From Pseudidiomarina woesei (GTDB lineage: Bacteria; Pseudomonadota; Gammaproteobacteria; Enterobacterales; Alteromonadaceae): a DNA stretch of 64,000 nucleotides. Of the stretch, positions 17,408 to 26,330 are shown in pieces (position 1 is the stretch's first letter; each line of letters begins with the position of its first letter). The notes beneath the pieces were generated by a model that made no database searches, had not been told where the DNA came from, and was given only the letters and a program-made list of their open reading frames with translations. Both the position numbers and the translations under genes were made by a program. The stretch covers positions 62,001 to 126,000 of the forward strand of contig NZ_LIPW01000001.1 in assembly GCF_001418345.1 (NCBI RefSeq). The letters run 5' to 3'.

Positions 17408-18685
17408 ATGAAAATAGCCATTATTGGCTCAGGTATTGCAGGCTTAACATCGGCCTATTTGTTGCACAAAAATCATGATGTCACCGTGTTTGAAAAGAAC
17501 GATTACGTGGGGGGCCACACGCACACTGTCGCCGTTGAGGTGCATGGGCAGACCTATAATGTCGATACCGGTTTTATTGTATTTAACGACCGCACTTACC
17601 CGAAATTTCGTGCATTAATGCGTGAAATAGGCGTAACCTGGCAAGACACCGAAATGAGCTTCAGCGTACGCGACCCAGACACTGGGCTAGAGTACAACGG
17701 GCACAACTTAAACACGCTATTCGCGCAGCGCAAAAATCTATTTTCACCGCGTTTTCATCGCTTAATTCGAGGCATTTTGAAATTTAATAAAGCCGCCAAG
17801 AACGCGCACCAAAGCGGGGCAAACCTAGACGAATTAACATTAGGTGAGTTTCTGCGCGAACAGCACATATCGCCGTTAGTTAGTGACTTTTACTTGTTGC
17901 CAATGGTTGCGGCTATTTGGAGTGCGAGTTTGCAAGAGGCGGAAGCGTTTCCGCTCGGTTTTTTCTTACGCTTTTTTGAAAACCATGGGTTGTTGAATGT
18001 TGCCGACCGGCCGCAGTGGGCGACCATTGATGGCGGTTCCAGTGCCTACATTAAACCGTTAACCCAAGGTTTTGCTGAGCGCATTCATACGCAAACTAAG
18101 ATTAAAGCAGTTCATCGCCGCGAGCATGAAGAAGGTGCCATTTTAATTGAGTTTGAAGATGGCCCAAGCCAAGCCTTTGATGAAGTTATTTTTGCTTGCC
18201 ATAGCGACGAATCACTGGCGCTGTTAGCACAGCCAACAGCTGCCGAACAAGCAGTGTTGGGGGCGATTCCATACCAAATGAATGACGTGGTATTGCACAC
18301 CGATGTGCGGTTGTTGCCGCGTAATAAACGCGCATGGGCCAGTTGGAATTATTTATTGCACAATGACCATGCGGCGCGCACCAGGCCAAGTTCGGTTAGC
18401 TATAATATGAATATTCTGCAACGACTTGAGGCCCCTGAAGTGTTCTGTGTGACGCTAAACAACACGACGGCTATTCAGCCCGACAAAATTCTACGCAGCT
18501 TCAAGTATGCCCACCCAGTGTACAGCGTAGAGTCCATGCGTGCGCGCGCTCAGCGTGAAGCGATTTGCGGCCTCAACCATACCCATTTTTGTGGAGCCTA
18601 TTGGTATAACGGGTTTCATGAAGACGGTGTGCGCAGCGCGGTGGATGTTGCTAACCGTTTAGGAGCAAACTGGCATGTTAGCTAG
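17408..18685 (+). CDS. FAD-dependent amine oxidase-like protein
   Basis: A 425-residue flavoprotein. The Rossmann motif IIGSGIAGLTSAYLL at the N-terminus and the ENHGLLNVADRPQW/TIDGGSSAYI region resemble NAD(P)-binding flavin amine oxidases that sit next to DUF1365 and cyclopropane synthase genes. The reaction is not known; relation to modified fatty acids is inferred from the neighbours. The gene follows the SDR after 13 bp and overlaps the DUF1365 gene by 11 bp, indicating translational coupling. Confidence 0.9.
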   Translation: MKIAIIGSGIAGLTSAYLLHKNHDVTVFEKNDYVGGHTHTVAVEVHGQTYNVDTGFIVFNDRTYPKFRALMREIGVTWQDTEMSFSVRDPDTGLEYNGHNLNTLFAQRKNLFSPRFHRLIRGILKFNKAAKNAHQSGANLDELTLGEFLREQHISPLVSDFYLLPMVAAIWSASLQEAEAFPLGFFLRFFENHGLLNVADRPQWATIDGGSSAYIKPLTQGFAERIHTQTKIKAVHRREHEEGAILIEFEDGPSQAFDEVIFACHSDESLALLAQPTAAEQAVLGAIPYQMNDVVLHTDVRLLPRNKRAWASWNYLLHNDHAARTRPSSVSYNMNILQRLEAPEVFCVTLNNTTAIQPDKILRSFKYAHPVYSVESMRARAQREAICGLNHTHFCGAYWYNGFHEDGVRSAVDVANRLGANWHVS

Positions 18686-19418
18686 TGCAATTCTGCGCGG
18701 GCGTGTGCATCACGCCCGTTATCGGCCCACCCAGCATGCTTTTGAATATAGCATAGCGCAGTGGTGGCTAGCGCTAGACGAAGTAGAAGACGTGGCGGCA
18801 CAGAGCCGTTGGTTTTCATTGAAGCGGTTTGCGCCACTGTGGTTCCGCCGCGCTGATTATATGCGCGGTACCACTGGCGATCTCGCCACCGCCGTGCTTG
18901 ACAAAACCTCGCAGTTGGTCGGGACACCGATTCATGGTCGGGTGTTTTTCTTAGGCGCGTTGCGCACGTTTGGGTTGTATTTTAGCCCGATTAATTGCTA
19001 CTTCATACAAACGGATAATGCGGGCGACTACCGCTATATGCTCGCAGAAGTAAGCAACACACCTTGGAATGAACGGCATTATTATGTGTTGGATTTACAA
19101 CAAGCATTGATTAACGACAAAGCATTTCATGTGTCGCCGTTTAACCCCATGGACATGACCTACCATTGGCAGTTGCGGCCACCGCGTCAGAAACCTGGGC
19201 ACAAATGCTTAGTGCACTTGGATTGCCACAGTGATAAGCGTGACTTTAGCGCTACCATGAAATTAACCCGCGTTGAATTGAACTCGAAAAGCATTCGTCA
19301 CGTATTACTTAGATATCCTGTGAATACACTCGGTACCGTGGCAGCGATTTATTGGCAAGCTTTACGCCTATTTTTGAAACGGACGCCGCTGTATTCGCAT
19401 CCCAATACTGATAAGTGA
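18675..19418 (+). CDS. DUF1365 family protein
   Basis: A 247-residue protein of the DUF1365 family, recognised by GRVHHARYRPTQHAFEY near the start and by YFSPINCYF and the VSPFNPMDMTYHW segment. The molecular function is unknown, but the family is nearly always encoded between the flavin oxidase and cyclopropane fatty acid synthase, as here. It overlaps the upstream gene by 11 bp, and its stop region overlaps the alternative GTG start of cfa. Confidence 0.9.
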   Translation: MLASAILRGRVHHARYRPTQHAFEYSIAQWWLALDEVEDVAAQSRWFSLKRFAPLWFRRADYMRGTTGDLATAVLDKTSQLVGTPIHGRVFFLGALRTFGLYFSPINCYFIQTDNAGDYRYMLAEVSNTPWNERHYYVLDLQQALINDKAFHVSPFNPMDMTYHWQLRPPRQKPGHKCLVHLDCHSDKRDFSATMKLTRVELNSKSIRHVLLRYPVNTLGTVAAIYWQALRLFLKRTPLYSHPNTDK

Positions 19419-19429
19419 GAACAAGGGTT

Positions 19430-20680
19430 ATGTACGAAGAAAATGCGTTAACGGGTATGCAAAGCGATTTACGTCGTGATTTATCAACCATGGATAAACT
19501 ATTTCGAAATATTGTTTTGGGGTTATTGAAACAACTGCAAGAGGGCTGTTTGGTGGTGAAAGAGCGCGGCCAAGTTGTTGGCCGTTTTGGGCAACCCGAC
19601 AGTGAGTTGACAGCCGAAATTGATATTCAAAAGCCAGGCTTCTTCCGTCGTTTTTTGTTCGGGGGCAGTATTGGTGCCGCCGAGCTATTTCTGGATGAAA
19701 GCTGGATCACGCCGAACTTAACCCACGTTATACAAGTTTTTGCGCGCAATCTACCCGCGCTTGATGCGGCCGAAGCCAAGTTAAGTTGGATATTGCTGCC
19801 TATTCAAAAGTTTCAGCACTGGCGTCGCAATAATTCAAAACGCCAAGCGAAAGAAAATATTTCTGCGCATTATGATTTAGGCAACGAACTCTACAAGGCG
19901 TTTTTAGACCCAGCCCTACAATATTCAAGTGCCGTTTACCCAAATGCGCAAGCAAGCTTGGCGGAAGCGCAACAATATAAACTGAAGCGCTTGTGTGACA
20001 GCCTTGAGCTGAATGAAAACGACCATTTATTGGAAATTGGCACAGGGTGGGGCGGGCTTGCCGTGTTTGCCGCGAAACATTACGGTTGTCGAGTCACCAC
20101 TACGACTATTTCAGAAGAGCAGCATGCCTACACCAAAGAGCTTGTAGAGCGTGAAGGCTTGAGCGACAAAATAACCCTGCTGAAGAAAGACTATCGCGAT
20201 CTCGAAGGGCAATTTGATAAGTTGGTTTCAGTAGAAATGATTGAAGCGGTAGGCCGTAAATACATGGCGACCTTCTTTAAAACCTGTAGTCGGTTGTTAA
20301 AACCGCAGGGCAAGATGGCGTTACAGGCGATTACGATTGCCGACCAACGTATGCGTAGCTACGCGAACTCGGTCGATTTTATTCAAAAATATATCTTCCC
20401 GGGTGGTTTTTTGCCCTCGTTAACCATGATGACCGAAATGTTTACCAAGCACACGGACATGGTGGTACGCCACGTGGATGATATTGGTTTTGACTATGCA
20501 AAAACCCTTGAAGACTGGCGGATAAACTTTAACAGAGCACACCCACAGCTGAAACAATACGGCTATGACGAACGTTTTGGCCGCCTGTGGAATTACTACC
20601 TGTGCTATTGCGAAGGTGGTTTTTTAGAGCGGACAGTCTCTGCAGTGCAGTTGGTTGCAACCAAACCGCAGTGTCGCTAG
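19430..20680 (+). CDS. cfa: Cyclopropane-fatty-acid-phospholipid synthase family
   Basis: A 416-residue SAM-dependent enzyme that adds a methylene (or related methyl) group to unsaturated acyl chains of membrane phospholipids. An N-terminal lipid-binding part is followed by a methyltransferase domain with the SAM motif LEIGTGWGGLAVFAA (about residues 198-212) and the family motifs YSSAVYPN, VSVEMIEAVG and the IFPGGFLPS region. Cfa belongs to the RpoE-ChrR regulon in Rhodobacter, which agrees with its place here. A GTG at 19415, overlapping the previous stop, is an alternative start; the ATG at 19430 is preferred although AAGGG lies very close to it. Confidence 0.93.
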   Translation: MYEENALTGMQSDLRRDLSTMDKLFRNIVLGLLKQLQEGCLVVKERGQVVGRFGQPDSELTAEIDIQKPGFFRRFLFGGSIGAAELFLDESWITPNLTHVIQVFARNLPALDAAEAKLSWILLPIQKFQHWRRNNSKRQAKENISAHYDLGNELYKAFLDPALQYSSAVYPNAQASLAEAQQYKLKRLCDSLELNENDHLLEIGTGWGGLAVFAAKHYGCRVTTTTISEEQHAYTKELVEREGLSDKITLLKKDYRDLEGQFDKLVSVEMIEAVGRKYMATFFKTCSRLLKPQGKMALQAITIADQRMRSYANSVDFIQKYIFPGGFLPSLTMMTEMFTKHTDMVVRHVDDIGFDYAKTLEDWRINFNRAHPQLKQYGYDERFGRLWNYYLCYCEGGFLERTVSAVQLVATKPQCR

Positions 20681-20684
20681 TTGT

Positions 20685-21212
20685 ATGCGTTTTTTGAACC
20701 CCGCGCAATGGAAGAAATGGGCCCCCAAGTTGGTGGGCCTATTTTTGTTTGATTTAGTTTGGTTTAGTGCGGTTGCTGGGCGCGGCGAGTGGCTGTGGGC
20801 TACTGCCATATTGGTTGCAGCACAAGTGCTAGTAGCGTTGCGTAGCGGGCCGTTTTCGTGGCGTGTTTATGGCTTGTTCGTGCTGTTGGGCATGGCTTTG
20901 GAAGCCAGCGTCGTTGGTTTAGGTATATTACGTTTCGACGGCGGTTTTTTACCCTGGTGGCTTATTATGCTGTGGTTAGGGTTTGTGGCTATGCTCATGA
21001 ATACCCTTGCCGACTTAGCCGGACGACCCGTTTGGGCTGCTTTATTGGGGGTTGCCTCGGGGCCATTAACTTATGCTATTGGTATTCGTTTAGGCGCTGC
21101 TGAGCTGTTAGAAAAAGAATGGTTACTCTGGGTAATCTATGCGGCGCTTTGGGCCGTATATATGGTGATATTCGCGTTAGTTATGCCGCGATTTACTCGC
21201 TCGGAGGCTTAA
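20685..21212 (+). CDS. DUF2878 membrane protein
   Basis: A 175-residue integral membrane protein with about five to six hydrophobic segments, of the DUF2878 family. The function is unknown. The frame could open earlier inside cfa at a TTG, but the ATG at 20685, four bases after the cfa stop, is the sensible start. The stop and the next ATG overlap (TAATG). Other proteobacteria also carry DUF2878 downstream of cfa. Confidence 0.85.
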   Translation: MRFLNPAQWKKWAPKLVGLFLFDLVWFSAVAGRGEWLWATAILVAAQVLVALRSGPFSWRVYGLFVLLGMALEASVVGLGILRFDGGFLPWWLIMLWLGFVAMLMNTLADLAGRPVWAALLGVASGPLTYAIGIRLGAAELLEKEWLLWVIYAALWAVYMVIFALVMPRFTRSEA

Positions 21213-21760
21213 TGAACACCATGAAACGTATTACTCAAACTATGCTGACAGTTGTTGTCGCCGGCTTTTTTATGATAGTCACCGCGGCATCGTTTGCTTC
21301 GCAATGCGCAGCAGTGGCACCTTTTAACGAGCTAAAACCTGTAGGGAAAACACGCTTGCAAGTATGGTTTTGGGATGTCTACGATGCAGAGCTTCGCACC
21401 GAAACCGGAGCCTATACTGATGAGGCGCAACAACGAGCGTTGCAGTTAAGCTATCTGCGCGACATAAAAGCCAAAGATCTAGTAGATACTACTGCAGAAG
21501 AGTGGGAACGCTTGCAAATAACTATTACTGCAGACCACCAACAATGGCTAAACCGCTTACAGGAAATGTGGCCTAACGTGACTGAAGGTGACTGTATTAC
21601 TCTGGTAGAAACCAACGAGGGACATGCCCAGTTTTTTGGGCCAGAAGGCGAGTTAGGCGTTATTGAATCGGCGCAATTTACCGATGATTTTCTAGCTATT
21701 TGGCTAGACAAGAACTCACGCTTTAAAAGCGAACGAAACGAACTAATAGGAGCACAATAA
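21212..21760 (+). CDS. Chalcone isomerase-like secreted protein
   Basis: A 182-residue protein with an N-terminal signal peptide (hydrophobic to about residue 28, ending ASFAS) and a chalcone-isomerase-like fold region marked by GKTRLQVWFWDVYDAEL and LSYLRDIKAKDLVD. Bacterial members probably bind fatty-acid-like ligands in the periplasm instead of making flavonoids; this is family-based inference. The longer frame starting inside the DUF2878 gene is rejected because GGAGG precedes the ATG at 21212. The gene overlaps DUF3833 by one base. Confidence 0.85.
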   Translation: MNTMKRITQTMLTVVVAGFFMIVTAASFASQCAAVAPFNELKPVGKTRLQVWFWDVYDAELRTETGAYTDEAQQRALQLSYLRDIKAKDLVDTTAEEWERLQITITADHQQWLNRLQEMWPNVTEGDCITLVETNEGHAQFFGPEGELGVIESAQFTDDFLAIWLDKNSRFKSERNELIGAQ

Positions 21761-22296
21761 TGACCGCGGCAACTTGGTTCAAAGGATTACTTATTGGCCT
21801 TGCAAGCGTTGTGCTTGTTGGGTGTTCTACGCAAATAGAAGACTACCAAGGTGAGCAGCCTGAGTTAAAGCTTGAAGAGTTTTTCAATGGTGAATTGGTT
21901 GCCTACGGCATGGTCCAAGATTATAGCGGTAAAGTTATTCAGCGCTTCAAAGCCGACTTACAAGGCAGCTGGGACGGTAATAATGGCGTATTAGACGAGC
22001 AGTTTTACTACGCAGACGGCACCACCCAAGAGCGCATTTGGCGCATTACTAAAACTGGTGAAAACACCTACGAAGGTCGTGCCGATGATGTTGCTGATGT
22101 GGCTGTAGGAACGACAGCAGGCAATGTTTTAAACTGGAGTTACACCCTGATAATTCAGCGTGACGGCGAGCCTTTTGAGGTGAAACTTGATGACTGGCTG
22201 TACTTGGTTGATGAAAGCAACATGATCAATCGCACCAAAATGTACAAATTTGGTATCGAAGTGGGTGAAATCACCTTGTACATTGGCAAAAAATAG
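21760..22296 (+). CDS. DUF3833 family lipoprotein
   Basis: A 178-residue putative lipoprotein. The signal sequence ends with lipobox LVGC (Cys about residue 21), followed by the DUF3833 domain with repeated beta-strand patterns such as GVLDEQFYYADGTTQERIW. Function is unknown; it terminates the ten-gene operon in which all genes are spaced by a few bases or overlap. The Cys predicts lipid anchoring in the cell envelope, matching the membrane-lipid theme of the operon. A terminator follows within 10 bp. Confidence 0.88.
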   Translation: MTAATWFKGLLIGLASVVLVGCSTQIEDYQGEQPELKLEEFFNGELVAYGMVQDYSGKVIQRFKADLQGSWDGNNGVLDEQFYYADGTTQERIWRITKTGENTYEGRADDVADVAVGTTAGNVLNWSYTLIIQRDGEPFEVKLDDWLYLVDESNMINRTKMYKFGIEVGEITLYIGKK

Positions 22297-22302
22297 CCAT
22301 TA

Positions 22303-22337
22303 AAAAAGGGAACGGTCCGTGAGACGGTTCCCTTTTT
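22303..22337 (+). terminator. Terminator closing the photolyase-cfa operon
   Basis: The hairpin AAAAAGGGAAC...GTTCCCTTTTT, with an extra imperfect GGTC/GACG extension and a T run, lies just after the DUF3833 stop. The A-rich left arm would let it act on the convergent gene at 22359-22745 as well. Confidence 0.88.
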
Positions 22338-22358
22338 ATTATTCAATAGCGACTAAAG

Positions 22359-22745
22359 TTAGTCGTAGCCGCGCGGTAAACGAGACAATGTCGTGTCTTG
22401 CTCTAGGCGTTGGCGCCAAAGCTCTTTTGCGGTTAAACCGCCACCAGACTTAGCCACTTTAGCTTTTGCCGCTGTTTTTTTCGCTGGCGCAGCTTTTTTA
22501 GCTGGTGCAGCTTTTTTGGCGGCTTTGGGGGCAGACTCAGCTTTTTTAGCTGGTTTTGCTTTTTCAGCCGACTTGCCACCGGCAAGCACTTCGGCTTCCT
22601 CGGCTAACTGGGCAAGGCGAACATTCTTTCCGCCATTAACACTGTACCAACCACCTTTTGCTTCAATAGTCGGCTTTTTACCGTGAGCTTGCTGGTACGC
22701 TGCAGTAAAATCAGCAAGCACTTGGTCTTTATCAAGTTTGCTCAT
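22359..22745 (-). CDS. Ala/Lys/Pro-rich histone-like-tail protein
   Basis: A 128-residue protein. The N-terminal 55 residues look folded (DKDQVLADFTAAYQQAHGKK, then GGWYSVNGGKNVRLAQL). A low-complexity middle (about 60-105) follows, built of KKA, PAKK and AAPAKK words like eukaryotic H1 or bacterial histone-like tails, and then a conserved-looking end, LWRQRLEQDTTLSRLPRGYD. The basic tail suggests nucleic-acid binding, which is inference; I do not recognise the family. The start at 22745 is chosen over 22766 because GGA is well placed. It is convergent to the photolyase operon. Confidence 0.7.
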   Translation of the reverse strand: MSKLDKDQVLADFTAAYQQAHGKKPTIEAKGGWYSVNGGKNVRLAQLAEEAEVLAGGKSAEKAKPAKKAESAPKAAKKAAPAKKAAPAKKTAAKAKVAKSGGGLTAKELWRQRLEQDTTLSRLPRGYD

Positions 22746-22935
22746 GGATATAATCCTATCGGCCATGCGTTACAAAGAATGCGTTACAATGAACGCGTTT
22801 TAATTAAGGTGTTTCAAATTTATACCGTTTTTTATGAGCATTGTCTAATCGCTGACACTTTTATGCGCAAATTAGTCACAAAATGTGCTAAAACGGTGGC
22901 TGAAATTAGCATTTTATAGAACAAAAGAGGGCATT

Positions 22936-23691
22936 GTGCGACGTACAGAATTACAACAGTATCTCAATGAATTACTGCAGGTTGAGCGTATTCGTGATTA
23001 TTGTCCGAATGGGCTGCAAATTGAGGGGCGTCAACAAATTAATACTATTGTTACCGGTGTTACCGCCAGCCGAGCGCTCATTGATAAAGCGATAGCGCTG
23101 AAGGCTGACGCTATATTGGTTCATCACGGTTATTTTTGGAAGAACGAACCAGAAGTTATCACTGGCATGAAACAGCGTCGTATAAAGGCGTTACTGCAAG
23201 CAGATATCAATTTATTTGGCTACCATTTGCCGCTTGATGTTCATTCCGAACTTGGTAATAACGCACAATTAGCAAAAGTATTTGGTTGGCCACAACCGCA
23301 AATACTCGCTAGTGTTGAGCCCCAAGGTGTGGTTATGCAGTGTGAATTACCCAAGCCGGTAACCTCACAGCAGCTGGGCGAGCATATTGCTGCTTGTTTG
23401 GCGCGACCTTTAACCGTTCGCATTGACGCACCACAGCCTATTCAACGCATTGCTTGGTGTACTGGGGGCGGGCAAGGCTATATAGATCAAGCCGCACTTG
23501 CTGGCTGCGATGCATTTTTAAGTGGCGAGATTTCCGAGCAAACAACCCATAGCGCTGTAGAACAAGGTATGGCTTACTTTGCTGCGGGCCACCACGCGAC
23601 CGAGCGCTATGGCATTAAAGCTTTAGGTGAGCACCTGGCTGAAAAATTTGGTGTGACACATCATTTTATTGATATTGACAACCCAGCGTAG
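22936..23691 (+). CDS. Nif3-like dinuclear metal centre protein (YbgI-like)
   Basis: A 251-residue member of the NIF3/YbgI family, toroidal hexamers with a di-metal site. Metal-ligand-type residues are visible in LVHHGYFW, YHLPLDVH and the C-terminal GHHATERYG motifs. The biochemical role remains debated (GTP cyclohydrolase I type 2 homolog). A TTG-started frame extends to 22885, but AGAGG five bases before a GTG at 22936 fits the family N-terminus. cmoM follows after 26 bp, so the two may be co-transcribed. Confidence 0.9.
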   Translation: MRRTELQQYLNELLQVERIRDYCPNGLQIEGRQQINTIVTGVTASRALIDKAIALKADAILVHHGYFWKNEPEVITGMKQRRIKALLQADINLFGYHLPLDVHSELGNNAQLAKVFGWPQPQILASVEPQGVVMQCELPKPVTSQQLGEHIAACLARPLTVRIDAPQPIQRIAWCTGGGQGYIDQAALAGCDAFLSGEISEQTTHSAVEQGMAYFAAGHHATERYGIKALGEHLAEKFGVTHHFIDIDNPA

Positions 23692-23717
23692 TCTGGGCTT
23701 TCTAGGCTGCAGAACCC

Positions 23718-24500
23718 ATGTTGAAAAAACAAGCGCGCAAAGACACCAGTTTCGATGGTCGTACGCAAAAGTTTTCCAAGAATATTTATGCCACCACTAA
23801 GGGGAAATTGCGTTTAGCGGTACTCGAACGTGATTTACAACCCTTATTTGAAGTGGCTAAGCAGCGAAAGTTGCGAGTGCTCGACGTTGGTGGTGGGCTA
23901 GGGCAATTGTCGATGCATTTTGCCAAATTAGGTTGCGAGATAACCCACACCGATATTTCCGATGAAATTGTTGAGGCGGCGCAACAAGCACACCAGCAAT
24001 CCGGCGTAGCCGAGCGCTACCGTTATTTGGTGGCGCCGCTGCAAGAGCTGCCCGAAAGGCTTAAGCAAACCTATGACTTGGTGTTGTGCCATGCGGTTTT
24101 AGAGTGGCTTATTGAGCCGCAGCAGGCTTTAGCTACCTTGAAACAACTGATGAGTCCTGAAGGGCATTTGTCGTTGATGTTTTATAACAGAGACGCAAAA
24201 ATTTTAGCCAATATTATTTTTGGTAATTTTGATTACGTACAAGCCGACTTAACTGTGAAGAAAACCGTTCGTATGAGCCCTCAGCAGCCGTTGTCGCCGC
24301 AGCAGGTTGAACAGTGGATTACCGCGACGGGGTTAACGATTACAGACAAAACCGGCGTTCGTTGTTTTCATGACTATCTTCGAAATCGCAGCGATCAACA
24401 GCGTTTTGATGAGTTGTTGGCACTTGAATTGAAGTACAACCGCCAAGCGCCATTTGTCGATATCGGTCGGTATTTACACTGGCAGATCAGGCATGCCTAA
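23718..24500 (+). CDS. cmoM: tRNA 5-carboxymethoxyuridine methyltransferase
   Basis: A 260-residue SAM-dependent methyltransferase that makes the methyl ester mcmo5U at the wobble position of certain tRNAs. The N-terminus (DTSFDGRTQKFSKNIYATTKG) is characteristic of CmoM/SmtA. SAM motif I is VLDVGGGLGQLSMHF (about 54-68), followed by HTDIS and the LCHAVLEWL motif. Length matches the E. coli protein (261). It overlaps the next gene by 8 bp. Confidence 0.92.
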   Translation: MLKKQARKDTSFDGRTQKFSKNIYATTKGKLRLAVLERDLQPLFEVAKQRKLRVLDVGGGLGQLSMHFAKLGCEITHTDISDEIVEAAQQAHQQSGVAERYRYLVAPLQELPERLKQTYDLVLCHAVLEWLIEPQQALATLKQLMSPEGHLSLMFYNRDAKILANIIFGNFDYVQADLTVKKTVRMSPQQPLSPQQVEQWITATGLTITDKTGVRCFHDYLRNRSDQQRFDELLALELKYNRQAPFVDIGRYLHWQIRHA

Positions 24501-25386
24501 GTTGCACGTGGTTATTTATTACAATGTGTTGTGCCAGCCTGCCAAGCGTTATGCACAGGCCTATGAACGGTTTTTTAACCATCAGCAATATAAGGTAACA
24601 ACACTTGCCAGCACTGCTAGCCGTCATCACGACATCAAACAGCTACGTCAGCACTGCAAACACGCCACTGAGTGTGTGGTGATTGGCGGTGACGGCAGTA
24701 TGAATATTGCAGCCAATGTGTTGGCGCATACGGCAACCGCCCTAAGCGCCATTCCTATGGGTACCGGCAATGACTTTGCATACAGTCAGGGGCTGACACA
24801 CTGGCGCTGGCGCATGCGCAATGAGGTTATACAGCAGACACAAGCAATAGGTCGTGTGCAACCCGCAAACTCGCACATGAAAGAGCAGTACTTTGTTAAC
24901 CATGTGGGGTGCGGATTAAGTGTTGATCTCATGGCTTTGCAGCCACGTTGGCTGAAACAATCGGTTGGCAAATTAAGCTATTCAATCGCGTTATTGCGCT
25001 ATTTATTTGGCCGTGAGTCATTACGCTCGCGCATACGGCACGCGTCACATTGGGATGACGGCCAAATTGTCGCATTAGGGCGCTGTATTGGCGGTGGTAT
25101 TACGGTGTACCCACAGGCCACACGGCAACACACGCAGTTAGCCTGGATTGGTATTCCGAAAATGCCACGTTGGTGCCAACTGAAAGCCTTATTTAATGTG
25201 TGGCGTGGTCACGTTGATAGGGTATCCGACTTAAAGTATGCCATTGGCCAGCAGTTTAGCTTGGGTGATGCCGAGCACCGTATTGAATTAGACGGCGATA
25301 TTTACTTTCATGGGCCAGCAACAGTTAGCGCTGTTGCAAATGCCTTAGTTGTCACGCTGCCAGTGGTTGCAGCGCAAAAAAGTTAG
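24493..25386 (+). CDS. Diacylglycerol/lipid kinase-like protein
   Basis: A 297-residue protein with a diacylglycerol-kinase catalytic domain. The ATP-binding motif GGDGSMNIAAN is near residue 65, and GTGNDFAYSQG near 95. A C-terminal beta-sandwich domain follows, ending with the HRIELDGD and GPATVSAV stretches. It resembles YegS/BmrU-type lipid kinases; the substrate is unproven. The start at 24493 lies inside the last codons of cmoM, giving an 8-bp overlap. A longer GTG-started frame is less likely. It is followed by an oxidoreductase gene after 11 bp. Confidence 0.88.
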   Translation: MPKLHVVIYYNVLCQPAKRYAQAYERFFNHQQYKVTTLASTASRHHDIKQLRQHCKHATECVVIGGDGSMNIAANVLAHTATALSAIPMGTGNDFAYSQGLTHWRWRMRNEVIQQTQAIGRVQPANSHMKEQYFVNHVGCGLSVDLMALQPRWLKQSVGKLSYSIALLRYLFGRESLRSRIRHASHWDDGQIVALGRCIGGGITVYPQATRQHTQLAWIGIPKMPRWCQLKALFNVWRGHVDRVSDLKYAIGQQFSLGDAEHRIELDGDIYFHGPATVSAVANALVVTLPVVAAQKS

Positions 25387-25397
25387 AGGGCGAAGTT

Positions 25398-26267
25398 ATG
25401 AGTCAAGCATGTGCTTTTATTGGTTTGGGCGTGATGGGCTACCCCATGGCAGGCCACTTGCAAAGCAATGGGTTTACCACCACAGTGTATAACCGCACCA
25501 CCACAAAAGCAGAAAAATGGGCACAGCAATTTGCTGGTAAGTATGCTGAAACGCCCGCGCAAGCGGCCGCACATGCTGACGTTGTAATGCTGTGTGTCGG
25601 CAACGATGATGATGTTCGCCAAGTGGTGTTTGGCGAGCATGGTGTGCTTGCAGCCATGCGCGAAGGCAGTGTATTGATTGATCACACCACGGCTTCTGCT
25701 GAGTTAGCCAAAGAATTAGCTCAAGCTGCGCAAGAAAAGGGGATTGGCTTTTTAGATGCGCCCGTTTCTGGTGGGCAGCAGGGGGCTGAAAATGGTGTAT
25801 TAACGGCTATGATCGGTGGTGATCGCGAGGCGCTTGAGCGCACCGATGCCGTGTTAGCTTGTTATGCCAAAACGCGCGAGTATATGGGGCCAGCAGGGCA
25901 CGGGCAGTTGGCCAAAATGGTCAACCAAATTTGCATAGCCGGGGTGGTACAAGGCTTAGCGGAAGGCCTGCAGCTTGCGCGCAAAGTAGGTTTAGACCCA
26001 GACACGTTAATTAATGCAATTAGCCAAGGCGCTGCCGGTTCATGGCAAATGAAAAATCGTTACAAAACAATGTGGGAACAACACTATGAGCACGGTTTTG
26101 CGGTAGATTGGATGCGCAAAGACCTGAAAATCGCCTTAACCGAAGCCGAGCGCCAAGGTTTGAGTATGCCACTTACTGCGTTGGTTGATCAGTTTTATGC
26201 TGAGGTGCAAAAAATGGGTGGGGCACGCTGGGACACGTCAAGTTTGTTGGCTCGCTTAGAGAAGTAA
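25398..26267 (+). CDS. NAD(P)-dependent beta-hydroxyacid dehydrogenase
   Basis: A 289-residue enzyme of the 3-hydroxyisobutyrate dehydrogenase/tartronate semialdehyde reductase family. The Rossmann motif GLGVMGYPMAGHL at the N-terminus, the substrate motif DAPVSGGQQGA and the catalytic Lys173 (GHGQLAKMVNQ) are present. The exact substrate cannot be told; no valine or glyoxylate pathway genes are adjacent. A good ribosome binding site (GAGGG) precedes the ATG. A terminator follows. Confidence 0.9.
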   Translation: MSQACAFIGLGVMGYPMAGHLQSNGFTTTVYNRTTTKAEKWAQQFAGKYAETPAQAAAHADVVMLCVGNDDDVRQVVFGEHGVLAAMREGSVLIDHTTASAELAKELAQAAQEKGIGFLDAPVSGGQQGAENGVLTAMIGGDREALERTDAVLACYAKTREYMGPAGHGQLAKMVNQICIAGVVQGLAEGLQLARKVGLDPDTLINAISQGAAGSWQMKNRYKTMWEQHYEHGFAVDWMRKDLKIALTEAERQGLSMPLTALVDQFYAEVQKMGGARWDTSSLLARLEK

Positions 26268-26283
26268 CTTAATCTTTAAGCAT

Positions 26284-26315
26284 AAAAAAACCGGCTTTAA
26301 CAGCCGGTTTTTTTT
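26284..26315. terminator. Bidirectional terminator, oxidoreductase / DUF1329
   Basis: AAAAAAACCGGCT and AGCCGGTTTTTTTT form a perfect stem around a 5-nt loop between two convergent genes. With A and T runs on either side it serves both strands. Confidence 0.92.
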
Positions 26316-26330
26316 GTTTTCATTAAACGA

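Noticed and set aside
19415-19429. GTG start for cfa
   Set aside because: Overlaps the previous stop neatly but lacks a Shine-Dalgarno; kept as an alternative only.
22393-22686. Plus-strand reading frame with FAGAAFLAGAAF-like hydrophobic repeats
   Set aside because: It is the complement of the Ala/Lys-rich protein gene; the repeats mirror its low-complexity codons and there is no ribosome binding site.
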